The position numbers and the translations under genes were made by a program. From assembly GCA_003249625.1 (NCBI GenBank), contig QKII01000100.1:1-34049 (forward strand): a stretch of 34,049 nucleotides of DNA, written 5' to 3'. Positions 8,086 through 15,728 of this stretch are shown here, piece after piece. The stretch's first letter is position 1; each line of letters starts with the position of its first letter. The notes under the pieces were generated by a model. The model did no database searches. It was not told the DNA's origin and was given only the letters and a program-made list of their open reading frames with translations. The DNA is from Propionivibrio sp. (GTDB lineage: Bacteria > Pseudomonadota > Gammaproteobacteria > Burkholderiales > Rhodocyclaceae).

Positions 8086-8122
8086 GGCCCGCGCGATTCG
8101 GGCCGGAATCCTTATCGGATTC
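8086..8122. terminator. Paired hairpins between convergent bamD and YXWGXW gene
   Basis: Two stem-loops are adjacent: GGCCCG (8086-8091) with CGGGCC (8099-8104), 7-base loop, then GAATCC (8106-8111) with GGATTC (8117-8122), 5-base loop. They lie 14-50 bases after the bamD stop and at the end of the opposing gene. There is no clear T run, so termination is plausible rather than certain. Confidence 0.4.
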
Positions 8123-8475
8123 TAACGCCGCCAGCCGCGCGGGGAACCACGTTCCTCACGCCAGTAGCCGCCCTCCTGACGCCAGTTTCGACCATCCTGC
8201 TGCCAGCGATGTGGCACCCAGACATGGCCCTGACGTGGTGGCGCCCAGCGCCCCGGGACCCAGACATGGTGTCCACGTGACCAATTCCAGTAACCACCAA
8301 TCCAGACATAGCCGGTAACCGGGGGCACTCCGACATATTCCACGCGCGGTGGTGGTGGCGCCACGACAACTGGCTCGCCATAGTAGGGGCCGCCCGCCGG
8401 AACGGGGGCAACAACGCATGCGGACAGGGAGATCGCGGAAGCGGCAAGAGTGCCGACAAGAGATGGCTTGTTCAT
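8122..8475 (-). CDS. YXWGXW repeat-containing lipoprotein
   Basis: A 117-residue predicted lipoprotein: signal peptide with lipobox SLSAC (Cys ~20), a Pro/Val/Tyr-rich spacer, then tandem aromatic repeats (YVWIGGYWNW, HHVWVPGRWAPP, HVWVPHRWQQ) and an Arg/Trp-rich tail. These repeats define the YXWGXW family, found in many proteobacterial envelope proteins with no known biochemical function. AAGGAG lies 7 bases upstream of the ATG. It faces bamD convergently and follows the universal stress gene by ~130 bases on the same strand. That gap holds no clear promoter or terminator that I can recognise. Confidence 0.88.
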   Translation of the reverse strand: MNKPSLVGTLAASAISLSACVVAPVPAGGPYYGEPVVVAPPPPRVEYVGVPPVTGYVWIGGYWNWSRGHHVWVPGRWAPPRQGHVWVPHRWQQDGRNWRQEGGYWREERGSPRGWRR

Positions 8476-8607
8476 GATTCGCTCCTTGAAAATGAAGGGA
8501 CACGTCCATAAACGTTTGAGACCTCGAAGGGAGGACGCTATTGCCGCGAAGTTACGCTCTCTTACAAGTGCCGCAGAACAGAAACACTTTCAGTACTTCA
8601 GTATCGC

Positions 8608-9051
8608 TTAGCGGTGAACCAGTACTGGAATTTTCGAATGGGCCAGCACCTTTTGCGTCTCGCTGCCCAACAGCAAGGCGGAAACACCTTTTCGCCCATG
8701 CGACGCCATAAAGATCAGGTCGCATTTTTTCTTTGCAGCCACCTGCAGAATCGCATCGGCAGGAAAATCCCCAGTCACGCTGACGCACTCGCACTGCACA
8801 CCGGCCTTCTGCGCTGCTTTCTCGAGCGCTGCCAGATGGCGGGTCGTGGCCTTCCGAATCACTTCAGCGTGCTCATCCGGAGGCATGTAACCGACGGGAA
8901 TAATCCCCTCGTAGATCAGCGGCGTGGCTGTTGGCGCAACGAAAAGGCCCGTCACCCCCGCGCCGATGGCTTTTGCCAAGGCAATCCCTGCCTTGACCGC
9001 ACCGGCCGAAAGTTTGGAACCGTCGGTCGGAATCAGGATGTTTTTGTACAT
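8608..9051 (-). CDS. Universal stress protein (UspA family)
   Basis: A 147-residue single Usp domain. It begins with the usual MYKNILIPTDGS strand and ends with the ATP-binding-type segment SHGRKGVSALLLGSETQKVL followed by IPVLVHR. The GX9GS spacing is kept, while the first Gly of the canonical G-2X-G is Ala (MASHG), a common variant. The ATG at 9051 is chosen because it gives the conserved N-terminus; the ribosome site is weak. It lies 34 bases after the SLC13-type permease on the same strand and is probably co-transcribed with it. Usp proteins of this kind are often linked to transporters and may regulate them, but a specific role is not shown. Confidence 0.93.
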   Translation of the reverse strand: MYKNILIPTDGSKLSAGAVKAGIALAKAIGAGVTGLFVAPTATPLIYEGIIPVGYMPPDEHAEVIRKATTRHLAALEKAAQKAGVQCECVSVTGDFPADAILQVAAKKKCDLIFMASHGRKGVSALLLGSETQKVLAHSKIPVLVHR

Positions 9052-9085
9052 GATTGATCCAATCAAAAAAACTATCGGCAAGCAC

Positions 9086-10405
9086 TCAGCCAGCGAACGG
9101 AATCACCCAGATGACCATACCTAAAAGGTAGCAAACAATCGTCGAGACGACGACAAACGGGACGGTCCACGAAAGGAACTCACGCAATGAAATCTTGCGC
9201 CGTTCTTCGTTCTGACAAATATTCAGCGCCGCGAACAGGGCCGGCGCGCCAGCGACCGTGAGGTTACTGCCCAGGGTGCCGGACCAAAGCAACATCCACC
9301 ACAACGGCCAATGCGGCGACACGGTGTTATCGAGATCTTTGATGGTGTGCAGAAAGGTCAGAATATAGGCGTCGTGTTCGACGATGCCGACGATCGGCAC
9401 GGTGACCCAGTAGAGAAGCGATGCACCGAGCACATAGCTCTGGGCGAACAAGGGACGGAACTGATCCGCCAGATATTCCAGGATATGCACCTTCTCCAGG
9501 CTGCCGACCAAGGCAAATAGCGCGATGTAGAAGAACACCGCTCGCCAGTCGAGTTCGCCGAGGACCTCCTCGAAATCAGGCGCGTTGGTGCGTTCACCGA
9601 GTACCTCAAGCAACAGTACCAAGGTGATGGCACCGGTCATGGCGATAAATCCAAGCTGGACCCCAAGTGCCTGGCGGAACGCCATCCCCAGCACCGTCAT
9701 CAGGAACCATGCAACGACGACCGTAGCGAACAACGGATTCGGAATGTGAGCCTCTACGCCGAGTGTGCTGATATCGACGTCCATCCGTTTCTTGTGGGAA
9801 CGGAATCCATACACGTACATGGCACCGAGCGTTATGGCGAAGGTAATCATAAGGATCGGAAAGGATGACATACGTCCCGAGTGGACAAAGAAGTCCATGA
9901 ACTCAGCGCCTGCCACACTGTGCAGCATCTGCGGAGGAAGATCACCGAGGAGCATGGCCGACCCCATGAAGTTTGAAGCGAGGCCGATCATCAAAATCAG
10001 CGGCGTAACCGAGATCTTCAGTGCACGCGCCAGGGGCAGCGCCACCGGCGCCATCATCAGGATCACCACCACATTGTCTACGAACAGCGAGATGATGCCC
10101 GCCAACGCCGCCAGAATCATCACCAACAGCCCGGCTCGGCCGCCGGACAACTTAAGAGCCTGCACCGCAAGCCAACTGGGAATTCCCGTTTTTCCGAAAT
10201 ACGAGGCAATGACCCAGACACTGACCAAAATCGCCATGACGTTCCAGTCGACCATGGCGAAAGCTTCCATTTCCGTCATGACACCGACCCAGACCATAGC
10301 CACTACGCCGATCAGTGCTGAAACGGTGCCGTCGAATACGTTGATGATCACCGCTACGATTGTCGCCGCAAAGATCGCAACGGCTGTCCAGGACATTGCG
10401 TCCAT
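9086..10405 (-). CDS. SLC13 / ArsB-NhaD superfamily ion permease
   Basis: A 439-residue integral membrane protein with about 11-12 hydrophobic segments. The two family repeats are visible: LASNFMGSAMLLGDLPPQML (~155-175) and GTLGSNLTVAGAPALFAAL (~380-400), which correspond to the GDPPN and G-T-x-x-G-A-x-x-N half-site motifs of the ArsB/NhaD/P-protein group. In both the canonical Asn is replaced, so substrate and ion specificity cannot be read from homology: arsenite, Na+/H+ and organic anion transport all remain possible. The ATG at 10405 has GGGAGGG upstream. It is followed by a universal stress gene and is divergent from a decayed LysR regulator. Confidence 0.88.
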   Translation of the reverse strand: MDAMSWTAVAIFAATIVAVIINVFDGTVSALIGVVAMVWVGVMTEMEAFAMVDWNVMAILVSVWVIASYFGKTGIPSWLAVQALKLSGGRAGLLVMILAALAGIISLFVDNVVVILMMAPVALPLARALKISVTPLILMIGLASNFMGSAMLLGDLPPQMLHSVAGAEFMDFFVHSGRMSSFPILMITFAITLGAMYVYGFRSHKKRMDVDISTLGVEAHIPNPLFATVVVAWFLMTVLGMAFRQALGVQLGFIAMTGAITLVLLLEVLGERTNAPDFEEVLGELDWRAVFFYIALFALVGSLEKVHILEYLADQFRPLFAQSYVLGASLLYWVTVPIVGIVEHDAYILTFLHTIKDLDNTVSPHWPLWWMLLWSGTLGSNLTVAGAPALFAALNICQNEERRKISLREFLSWTVPFVVVSTIVCYLLGMVIWVIPFAG

Positions 10406-10542
10406 TACACCCTCCCTTGAGATTCACTGAAGACCTGTTGAGAATAGCTTGTTGCCGGACCTTGAGTAAGGGCGAGGCACGCACAGACCGCGCGGGATCG
10501 CAGGCGTGAGAGGCACTTCCGACAAGTCGAATATGATCAGAT

Positions 10543-10565
10543 ATACATCGATTTTATGGATGTAT
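10543..10565. promoter_or_regulatory. LysR-type binding site (T-N11-A dyad) upstream of the permease
   Basis: ATACAT (10543-10548) and ATGTAT (10560-10565) form a perfect dyad separated by 11 bases, giving the T-N11-A spacing of LysR-type operators; one further C/G pair extends the symmetry inward. It lies 138 bases upstream of the permease ATG and 20 bases before the LysR remnant, exactly where a divergent LysR pair keeps its operator. The rest of the 10406-10585 gap shows no gene. Confidence 0.55.
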
Positions 10566-10585
10566 CCAAAATTCCACTATCAGCC

Positions 10586-10783
10586 ATGTCGGAACTGAAC
10601 TACCGACATCTGCGATATCTCCGGATGGTCGCATAGACCGGGAGCATTGCCCGCGCTTCGGTTATGGAACAGCACTACGCAATCACTACCGAGCGCCACC
10701 TGCCCCACCCTGCCGTCGTCGAAATCAGCAAATCGGCGCGCGATGTTGTTTTTACGAATCAGAAACAGACACTCTCAGGCTGA
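10586..10783 (+). pseudogene. LysR-family (NhaR-like) regulator remnant, internally deleted with nonsense codon
   Basis: One frame reads MSELNYRHLRYLRMVA, a TAG stop at 10634-10636, then TGSIARAS, and continues without shift into MEQHYAITTERHLPHPAVV, EISKSARDVVF and a TGA at 10781. The first part is the start of a LysR DNA-binding domain (LNYxHLxYF..VAxxGSIARAS). The second is the very C-terminus of NhaR-like members (EQxYAIxxERxxxHPAVxxISxxAR). About 230-250 internal residues are missing, in frame. The TAG stands where a residue such as Lys is usual (AAG to TAG would be one change). It is divergent from the SLC13 permease, and its end overlaps the convergent kinase gene by 9 bases. Fragment identity is read by eye from family knowledge. 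Confidence 0.72.
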
Positions 10784-13189
10784 CTGTTTGATTGCCAGTA
10801 CGGCCTGGTTACGCAACGTGCGAAGCAACGCCAGCTCCTTTTCCGGAATCACGATCTCGCCAGCGCTGTCGCCATCGGCGTAGATCATCGCGACCGGGTT
10901 GTTCTTGATGCACAGCGGAAAAATGACGAAGGTTCCCGCATTGATCCCCGAGCGATACCAGTCAGGAATCCGCCCCGCGATTTTCGGGTCATTGGTATCG
11001 GTGATCAGGATATCCACGCCTTTCGACAAGGCGGCATGAAAAATATCCGGCGTGTAAGCCAGCGAGAAACTGAAACGCTTGGCCGTTTCCTGCGCATCCG
11101 GCCCGAAGCCGAAGCGGCCGAGCATAACGTTACTGCGCGCATCACGCACGCAGAGGATGACCCGTTTGAAGCCCTTGGCCCGGTACATGGTTTCCAGAAT
11201 GATGCGCAGGATGTCGTTGAGCTTGAAATCCTCCACCAGCGTGTTGCTGATGTCCTGGATTCCGGCCATCAGAATCGCTTCGGGACTGCCGACCCGCGAG
11301 ATCGTATCCTCCGGACCGTCGCCCGGCGAACTACCGGGCGCCCCGTGTGGAACGGCATCGGCGAGCACGGTATCGGACCCGGCACCGTCATCCGGATCAG
11401 CACCGGCAGGACGCGCTTTTTCATCCAGCGTACCAGGTTGAGCACTCCACGCCTGAACCTGGCGGCCAAAGACCGACTGCTTCAGGCTGATCCCGATGAT
11501 TCCGGCGAAGTGCGCAACATCCTGAAACGATTTTTCCATCGTCTCGCGCAACGCTTTTTCGTCCAGGCCAATGTTGTCGCCAAAACGTGCCGTGACTTTG
11601 CGCAGTTCCTTCTCCCGATTGGCTGGTTCCACTTCTGCCACCAGCGTGCACAGTTCGTTGGAAAACGCCGAGAGGATGCGCATCCGGTCCTCGGAGGTAT
11701 TGGCCTTGCGAACGTTCCCGGTGGGCAATTTGCGCATGCTGTTCACAATGAGACTCGGAAATCCCCAGCTTTGGGCAATGCCGATCCCCAGATCCTCGAA
11801 GGTGATGCCAAGCACCTGGATTGTTGCCGCATCCTCGCTGCACGACTTCTGCTCGATAACCCGCCGGATCTCATCGGTTTCGTCAGGGAAATAATACTGG
11901 CTCAACAAACGGCCAAGGTTGTAGAACATTGCGCAGATGAACAACTGTTCGACCTCACGTGGCGCTGTTTTCTCACCTATATCCTTGCCCAGAATCCCGG
12001 CCAGATTGGCGCGCAGGAACTCTTCCTTGAGCTGGATGGTGTTGCCCTTGTTCTTCAGATGCTCGAAGAGCAGGACAGTCACTGCGATATTGCGCACGGC
12101 GTCGAAGCCGAGAACCAGCACCGCACGCGAGATTGTACTGATGTTGCCGCCGCCAGCCTGCCGATAGAACGCCGAGTTAACCAGCCGGAGGATCTTGTTG
12201 GTCAACGAAAAATCCTTGAGGATCGAATTCGACAGCGTGGCGATGCTCTCCCGGTCGGAGGTGGTGATCTTGTTGATCATGCTCACCGAGTCCGACAATG
12301 CGGGGAAATCGCTCCGGTGACGCATCCGCCGCAGGAGGAATTCCACGGTACTCTGCCGCGCATCTGCCGCCGCTACCGGTTCTTCAGGCGTCTGGTAGGC
12401 ATCCAGTGCTTCGCGCAGTTGCGCCGCCGTCGCGATACGTTGCTGCGGATCTCGTGCGATGGCCTTGTAAAGGATGCTCAGCAGCCGCTCATCGAGTTCG
12501 AAGCCAGCCCCCTCGGGCACGCGCACATCGTTTTCGACGAGGTACTGGATCATTGCCGCGGCATCCTTGCCCTGCGCGCCCTTCTTGCCGGTGAGCAATT
12601 CAAACAGAACCAGGCCCAGAGAAAAAACATCCGTGCGCTCGCTGCTTTCGCGCGCGCCGATGTACTCGGGCGCCATGTAGGCGGGCGTACCCATGAACGA
12701 ATCGCCTTCCTTCGCGAGCGTTTCCATCCGTGCAGCAATACCGAAATCCATCACCCGCGGAGTACCGTTTTCGTCAACGAGGATATTGCTCGGTTTGATG
12801 TCGCGATGGATGATTCCCGCCGCATGCGCGTGAGTCAGCGCCTCAAGTACCGGAACGATCAACCCGATCGCCTTTGCTGGCGTTTGCCGCCCGCTCTTGC
12901 GAATCACTTCCGCGAGATTCGTGCCTGGCACGTATTCGAACACCAGGTAGAGATCGCCGTCCTCCTCACCCGCTTCGAAAATCGGCACGATGTTCGGATG
13001 GCGCAACTGGCTGACCAGCCGGGCCTCCGACAACAACTGCTGATTTTTCTGTGGATCGGACTTTGAAAAGTGCAACGTCTTGATCGCAACTTCGCGCTGC
13101 AGATGCGGATCGCGGGCAAGATAAACCACGCTCTGGGAGCCCTTCCCCAGTTCGCGCAAGACTTCGAAACGACCGATCTTCCTGCTCAT
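10775..13189 (-). CDS. Ser/Thr protein kinase fused to HDOD and GAF domains
   Basis: An 804-residue soluble protein with three modules. Residues ~7-265 are a Hanks-type kinase with a complete active site: GKGSQSVVY loop, Lys37 in VAIK, HRDIKPSN (Asp130), DFG (Asp148) and GTPAYMAPE. Residues ~283-490 are an HDOD domain (LLRRMRHRSDFPALSDSV, then SNSILKDFSLTNKILRLVNS). An acidic, Pro/Gly-rich linker (~585-635) leads to a GAF-like domain (~640-800). HDOD is a catalytically impaired HD relative found in signalling proteins; GAF domains bind small ligands. The protein has no membrane segment. It appears transcribed alone. Inputs and substrates are unknown. Confidence 0.92.
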   Translation of the reverse strand: MSRKIGRFEVLRELGKGSQSVVYLARDPHLQREVAIKTLHFSKSDPQKNQQLLSEARLVSQLRHPNIVPIFEAGEEDGDLYLVFEYVPGTNLAEVIRKSGRQTPAKAIGLIVPVLEALTHAHAAGIIHRDIKPSNILVDENGTPRVMDFGIAARMETLAKEGDSFMGTPAYMAPEYIGARESSERTDVFSLGLVLFELLTGKKGAQGKDAAAMIQYLVENDVRVPEGAGFELDERLLSILYKAIARDPQQRIATAAQLREALDAYQTPEEPVAAADARQSTVEFLLRRMRHRSDFPALSDSVSMINKITTSDRESIATLSNSILKDFSLTNKILRLVNSAFYRQAGGGNISTISRAVLVLGFDAVRNIAVTVLLFEHLKNKGNTIQLKEEFLRANLAGILGKDIGEKTAPREVEQLFICAMFYNLGRLLSQYYFPDETDEIRRVIEQKSCSEDAATIQVLGITFEDLGIGIAQSWGFPSLIVNSMRKLPTGNVRKANTSEDRMRILSAFSNELCTLVAEVEPANREKELRKVTARFGDNIGLDEKALRETMEKSFQDVAHFAGIIGISLKQSVFGRQVQAWSAQPGTLDEKARPAGADPDDGAGSDTVLADAVPHGAPGSSPGDGPEDTISRVGSPEAILMAGIQDISNTLVEDFKLNDILRIILETMYRAKGFKRVILCVRDARSNVMLGRFGFGPDAQETAKRFSFSLAYTPDIFHAALSKGVDILITDTNDPKIAGRIPDWYRSGINAGTFVIFPLCIKNNPVAMIYADGDSAGEIVIPEKELALLRTLRNQAVLAIKQSA

Positions 13190-13367
13190 CCCGCCCCCAC
13201 CGGAATCCTCCGGAATTCATTTACGGGCATTCTATCAGGCAGTCGTTTGGGGCTGGAGTTCCTCCGCAGCACTCATCTTCGAGCAATTGCGACTACCCCA
13301 TGATCACTCAAGGTTTCGAAAAAGCTCGCAGACTTAGTTGATTCGGCAATGGGCCAGAAAGTTGACC

Positions 13368-13802
13368 TCAATCACGCATTTTTCCGATATCGACCCAGAC
13401 CAGCGTCCCCGCCGCGTCTCCATTGGATCCAACGACGATGGCGGCTTGCCCGAACCCGGCAGCCAGCGCGCAAACCTGACTTTCCGGTGCGTCGAAGATG
13501 CAAAAGCCGGGTTCGTCCGGCCAACGCCCGCCGTCAGCCCGATTCCGTGCGGAAACATAGCGCCACCCCAGCGTCTCGATGCTTTTCCGGAGCGCCTCGT
13601 TCCGTGCTGCATTCTGTAAGGGGGTCGGTTGTCCGCCGGGATTGCAGGCGGTGATGATTGCCCAGTTGCTGGCATCCTCGTCATTGAGCCACGACGCGAA
13701 ACTCGGGTGAGCCTCTCCGATCCGCAGATCGAAGCGCTCACCGCGTACATCGACGCAATACGTTGTCGCCAGGAAGGACGCCTCAAGTTCCGGAGTGTTC
13801 AT
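13368..13802 (-). CDS. DUF3293 domain-containing protein
   Basis: A 144-residue protein of the DUF3293 family, recognisable from ATTYCVDV near the start, the WAIITACNPGGQPTP segment, and the PDEPGFCIF and FGQAAIVVG segments. Function is unknown; members are small cytoplasmic proteins. The start chosen is the ATG at 13802 (MNTPELEASF), with a G-rich GGGGGTG just upstream; a TTG nine bases earlier has no ribosome site. It begins 16 bases after the dctM stop, so it probably sits at the 3' end of the TRAP operon, though a link in function is not evident. The ~180 bases from here to the kinase start show nothing more. Confidence 0.85.
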   Translation of the reverse strand: MNTPELEASFLATTYCVDVRGERFDLRIGEAHPSFASWLNDEDASNWAIITACNPGGQPTPLQNAARNEALRKSIETLGWRYVSARNRADGGRWPDEPGFCIFDAPESQVCALAAGFGQAAIVVGSNGDAAGTLVWVDIGKMRD

Positions 13803-13818
13803 CACCCCCAACCATTCG

Positions 13819-15099
13819 TTAGCGTGACAGGAAGGCTAACGGTACCGTAACTAGTTGAGGAAATGCAACAAGCGCAAGGACAACGAGCACCTCCGCGAGC
13901 AGGAACGGCCACATTCCCGCCACAACGCGACCGACAGGCAACTTGCCGACACCGCACACCGCCGTCAGCGACGTCCCGACCGGCGGCGTGATCAGACCGA
14001 TCGCGTTGGCCATCACGAAAACGACCCCGAAATACACCGGATTGATTCCCGCCTGTTTGACCACCGGCATCAGCACCGGTGCCAGGATCAGGATGTTCGG
14101 TGTCATGTCCATCGACGTTCCGATCACCAGCGTAATCAGCACGACGGCGAGCATGAACAATTTGGGCGATTCGAGCAGACCTCCGAGCATGCCGACGAGT
14201 TGCCCCGGCAGATCAGCCACCGTGATCAGCCACGCACTGACCATCGCCCCGCCAACGAGGAACATGACCACGGCGGTCATCTTCCCGGCGCTGAGGAACA
14301 GGTGGTAGAGATCCTTGAACTTCAGTTCGCGATAAATGAACATCCCGACGAACAAGGCATACGCTGCGGCCACCACAGCAGCCTCAGTCGGCGTGAACAC
14401 GCCCATCTTCAAGCCGACAATGATGATCAACGGAAGGACCAGCGCCCAGACGCCGTCAACAAAGGTCTTGCGCATTTCCTCCGAGGATGGCCTCGGACGC
14501 GTTTCCAGACGATCGTGGCGCGAGACGAGCCGCCAGGCAATCAGGATCGAGGCACCCAACAGTACACCCGGAACGATACCGGCGAGGAACAGCTTGGTGA
14601 TCGACACCTGCGCAGCGACGCCAAAGATGACGAACGGGATGCTCGGCGGTATCACCGGCGCGATGATGCCGCCACAGGCGATCAGGCCAGCACAGCGTGG
14701 CACGTCATATTTCGCATCGCGCATCATCGGCAGCAGCAGCGCGGCGAGTGCCGTCGTGTCCGCGAGTGCCGATCCGGACAGGCTGGCCATGAGTACGGCG
14801 GCAATTACCGCCACGTAACCAAGACCGCCCTGAATATGGCCGACCAGGCACAACGCCATGTTGACGATACGGCGTGAGAGCCCGCCTGCATTCATGAACT
14901 CGCCAGCGAGCATGAAGAAAGGCGCCGCCAGCAGGACGAAATTGTCGGCACCGTTGATCAGGTTCTGTGCAATCAATTGCGCATCGAACATGCCCAAGTG
15001 CCACATCATGGCCGTACCGGCCAGTAGCAGCGTAAACGCGATCGGCACGCCCAGGAACAGGAAGCCCAGCAGGCAGCCGAGGAAAATCGCTACGGTCAT
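13819..15099 (-). CDS. dctM: TRAP transporter large permease (DctM family)
   Basis: A 426-residue membrane protein of the DctM type (ion transporter superfamily), with about 12 hydrophobic segments. Characteristic parts are LLGFLFLGVPIAFTLLL at the start, GSALADTTALAALLLP, GGIIAPVIPPSIPFVIFG and NAIGLITPPVGTSL. It is the channel subunit that couples substrate release from DctP to an ion gradient, usually Na+. Its ATG overlaps the dctQ stop by 4 bases (ATGA), so translation is coupled. Members import dicarboxylates, sialic acid, keto acids and other organic anions; the exact substrate here cannot be read. Confidence 0.94.
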   Translation of the reverse strand: MTVAIFLGCLLGFLFLGVPIAFTLLLAGTAMMWHLGMFDAQLIAQNLINGADNFVLLAAPFFMLAGEFMNAGGLSRRIVNMALCLVGHIQGGLGYVAVIAAVLMASLSGSALADTTALAALLLPMMRDAKYDVPRCAGLIACGGIIAPVIPPSIPFVIFGVAAQVSITKLFLAGIVPGVLLGASILIAWRLVSRHDRLETRPRPSSEEMRKTFVDGVWALVLPLIIIVGLKMGVFTPTEAAVVAAAYALFVGMFIYRELKFKDLYHLFLSAGKMTAVVMFLVGGAMVSAWLITVADLPGQLVGMLGGLLESPKLFMLAVVLITLVIGTSMDMTPNILILAPVLMPVVKQAGINPVYFGVVFVMANAIGLITPPVGTSLTAVCGVGKLPVGRVVAGMWPFLLAEVLVVLALVAFPQLVTVPLAFLSR

Positions 15100-15659
15100 T
15101 TTGCCTCTCCTTTGTCGCCGTTGTTGTTATCGGCGCCCGCTACGTCTTCGCTCTCATCGAGCGAACCATGAACTGTCACCAGATCCTCTTCTGTAGCCTG
15201 GCCGGTGAGGACGACGTAAATGTTGCGGATCAGATAAATGGCGATACCGACGCTGGCAACAAGGCCAACGGAGTACTGGATCGCCACCGGCAAGCCGGTT
15301 GCCGGAAATTCAGTCTGCATGCCGATGATCGTCTGCTTCAGGCTGCCCTTGAAGATCAGCCAGCAGACGCCGAGCAAGAGCACGCTGGTCGCGACGACGC
15401 AAATTTTCTTGCCCGCCGGTGGCAGGCGCTTGATGAACGAGTCGATGCCGAGGTGGGCGTGTTCCTTCATGGCGACCACGGCGCCCAGGAAGGTCAACCA
15501 GACGAACAGGATCCGCGATACCTCCTCGGAAATGGTAATCCCGGAATTGAAGCCGTAGCGCAGCACGACGTTGCCGAATACCAGTACCAGCATGATCGCC
15601 AGGAACAGCACGATCAGGCCGTTGAACAGATTCAGCACGTATTTCTCGAATGTTTTCAT
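15096..15659 (-). CDS. dctQ: TRAP transporter small permease (DctQ family)
   Basis: A 187-residue protein with four hydrophobic segments (start ~10-32, then ~50-70, ~90-112 and ~130-152) and the family pattern SEEVSRILFVWLTFLGAVVA followed by KEHAHLGIDSF. The C-terminal ~35 residues are hydrophilic, rich in Asp/Glu/Asn, and longer than in many members. The ATG at 15659 has GAGGGG upstream; an upstream frame extension crosses the dctP-dctQ hairpin and is unlikely to be used. DctQ and DctM together form the membrane part of the TRAP transporter. Confidence 0.93.
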   Translation of the reverse strand: MKTFEKYVLNLFNGLIVLFLAIMLVLVFGNVVLRYGFNSGITISEEVSRILFVWLTFLGAVVAMKEHAHLGIDSFIKRLPPAGKKICVVATSVLLLGVCWLIFKGSLKQTIIGMQTEFPATGLPVAIQYSVGLVASVGIAIYLIRNIYVVLTGQATEEDLVTVHGSLDESEDVAGADNNNGDKGEAK

Positions 15660-15682
15660 TATCCCCTCACGTTGCCAGCCGA

Positions 15683-15710
15683 AAATTGGGCCGACCATCC
15701 GGCCGGCCCT
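15683..15710 (-). terminator. Terminator-like hairpin between dctP and dctQ
   Basis: Read in the direction of transcription, AAAA-GGGCCG, a 10-base loop, CGGCCC-AATTTT forms a 6-bp GC stem flanked by an A run before and a T run after. It lies about 20 bases after the dctP stop and ~29 bases before dctQ. It looks like a leaky intrinsic terminator or a 3' stabilising stem that would let dctP be expressed above dctQM. Confidence 0.55.
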
Positions 15711-15728
15711 TTTGCGGTGATCTCGGAG

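Noticed and set aside
10647..10883. A 78-codon frame between the permease and kinase
   Set aside because: It is out of frame with the LysR remnant and runs antisense into the kinase; the remnant frame explains the region better.
11036..13066. A 676-codon open frame on the plus strand
   Set aside because: It lies wholly antisense to the kinase-HDOD-GAF gene, whose domains are clearly real. Its product is His/Arg/Gln-rich with no recognisable domain, as expected from the complement of a GC-rich gene.
13197..13217. Direct repeat CCGGAAT-cct-CCGGAAT upstream of the kinase gene
   Set aside because: Only two 7-base copies in GC-rich DNA next to the ribosome site; no further copies or symmetry to support a function.
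13855..14877. A 340-codon Arg/His/Asp-rich open frame on the plus strand
   Set aside because: Antisense to dctM; the composition mirrors the complement of a membrane protein gene.
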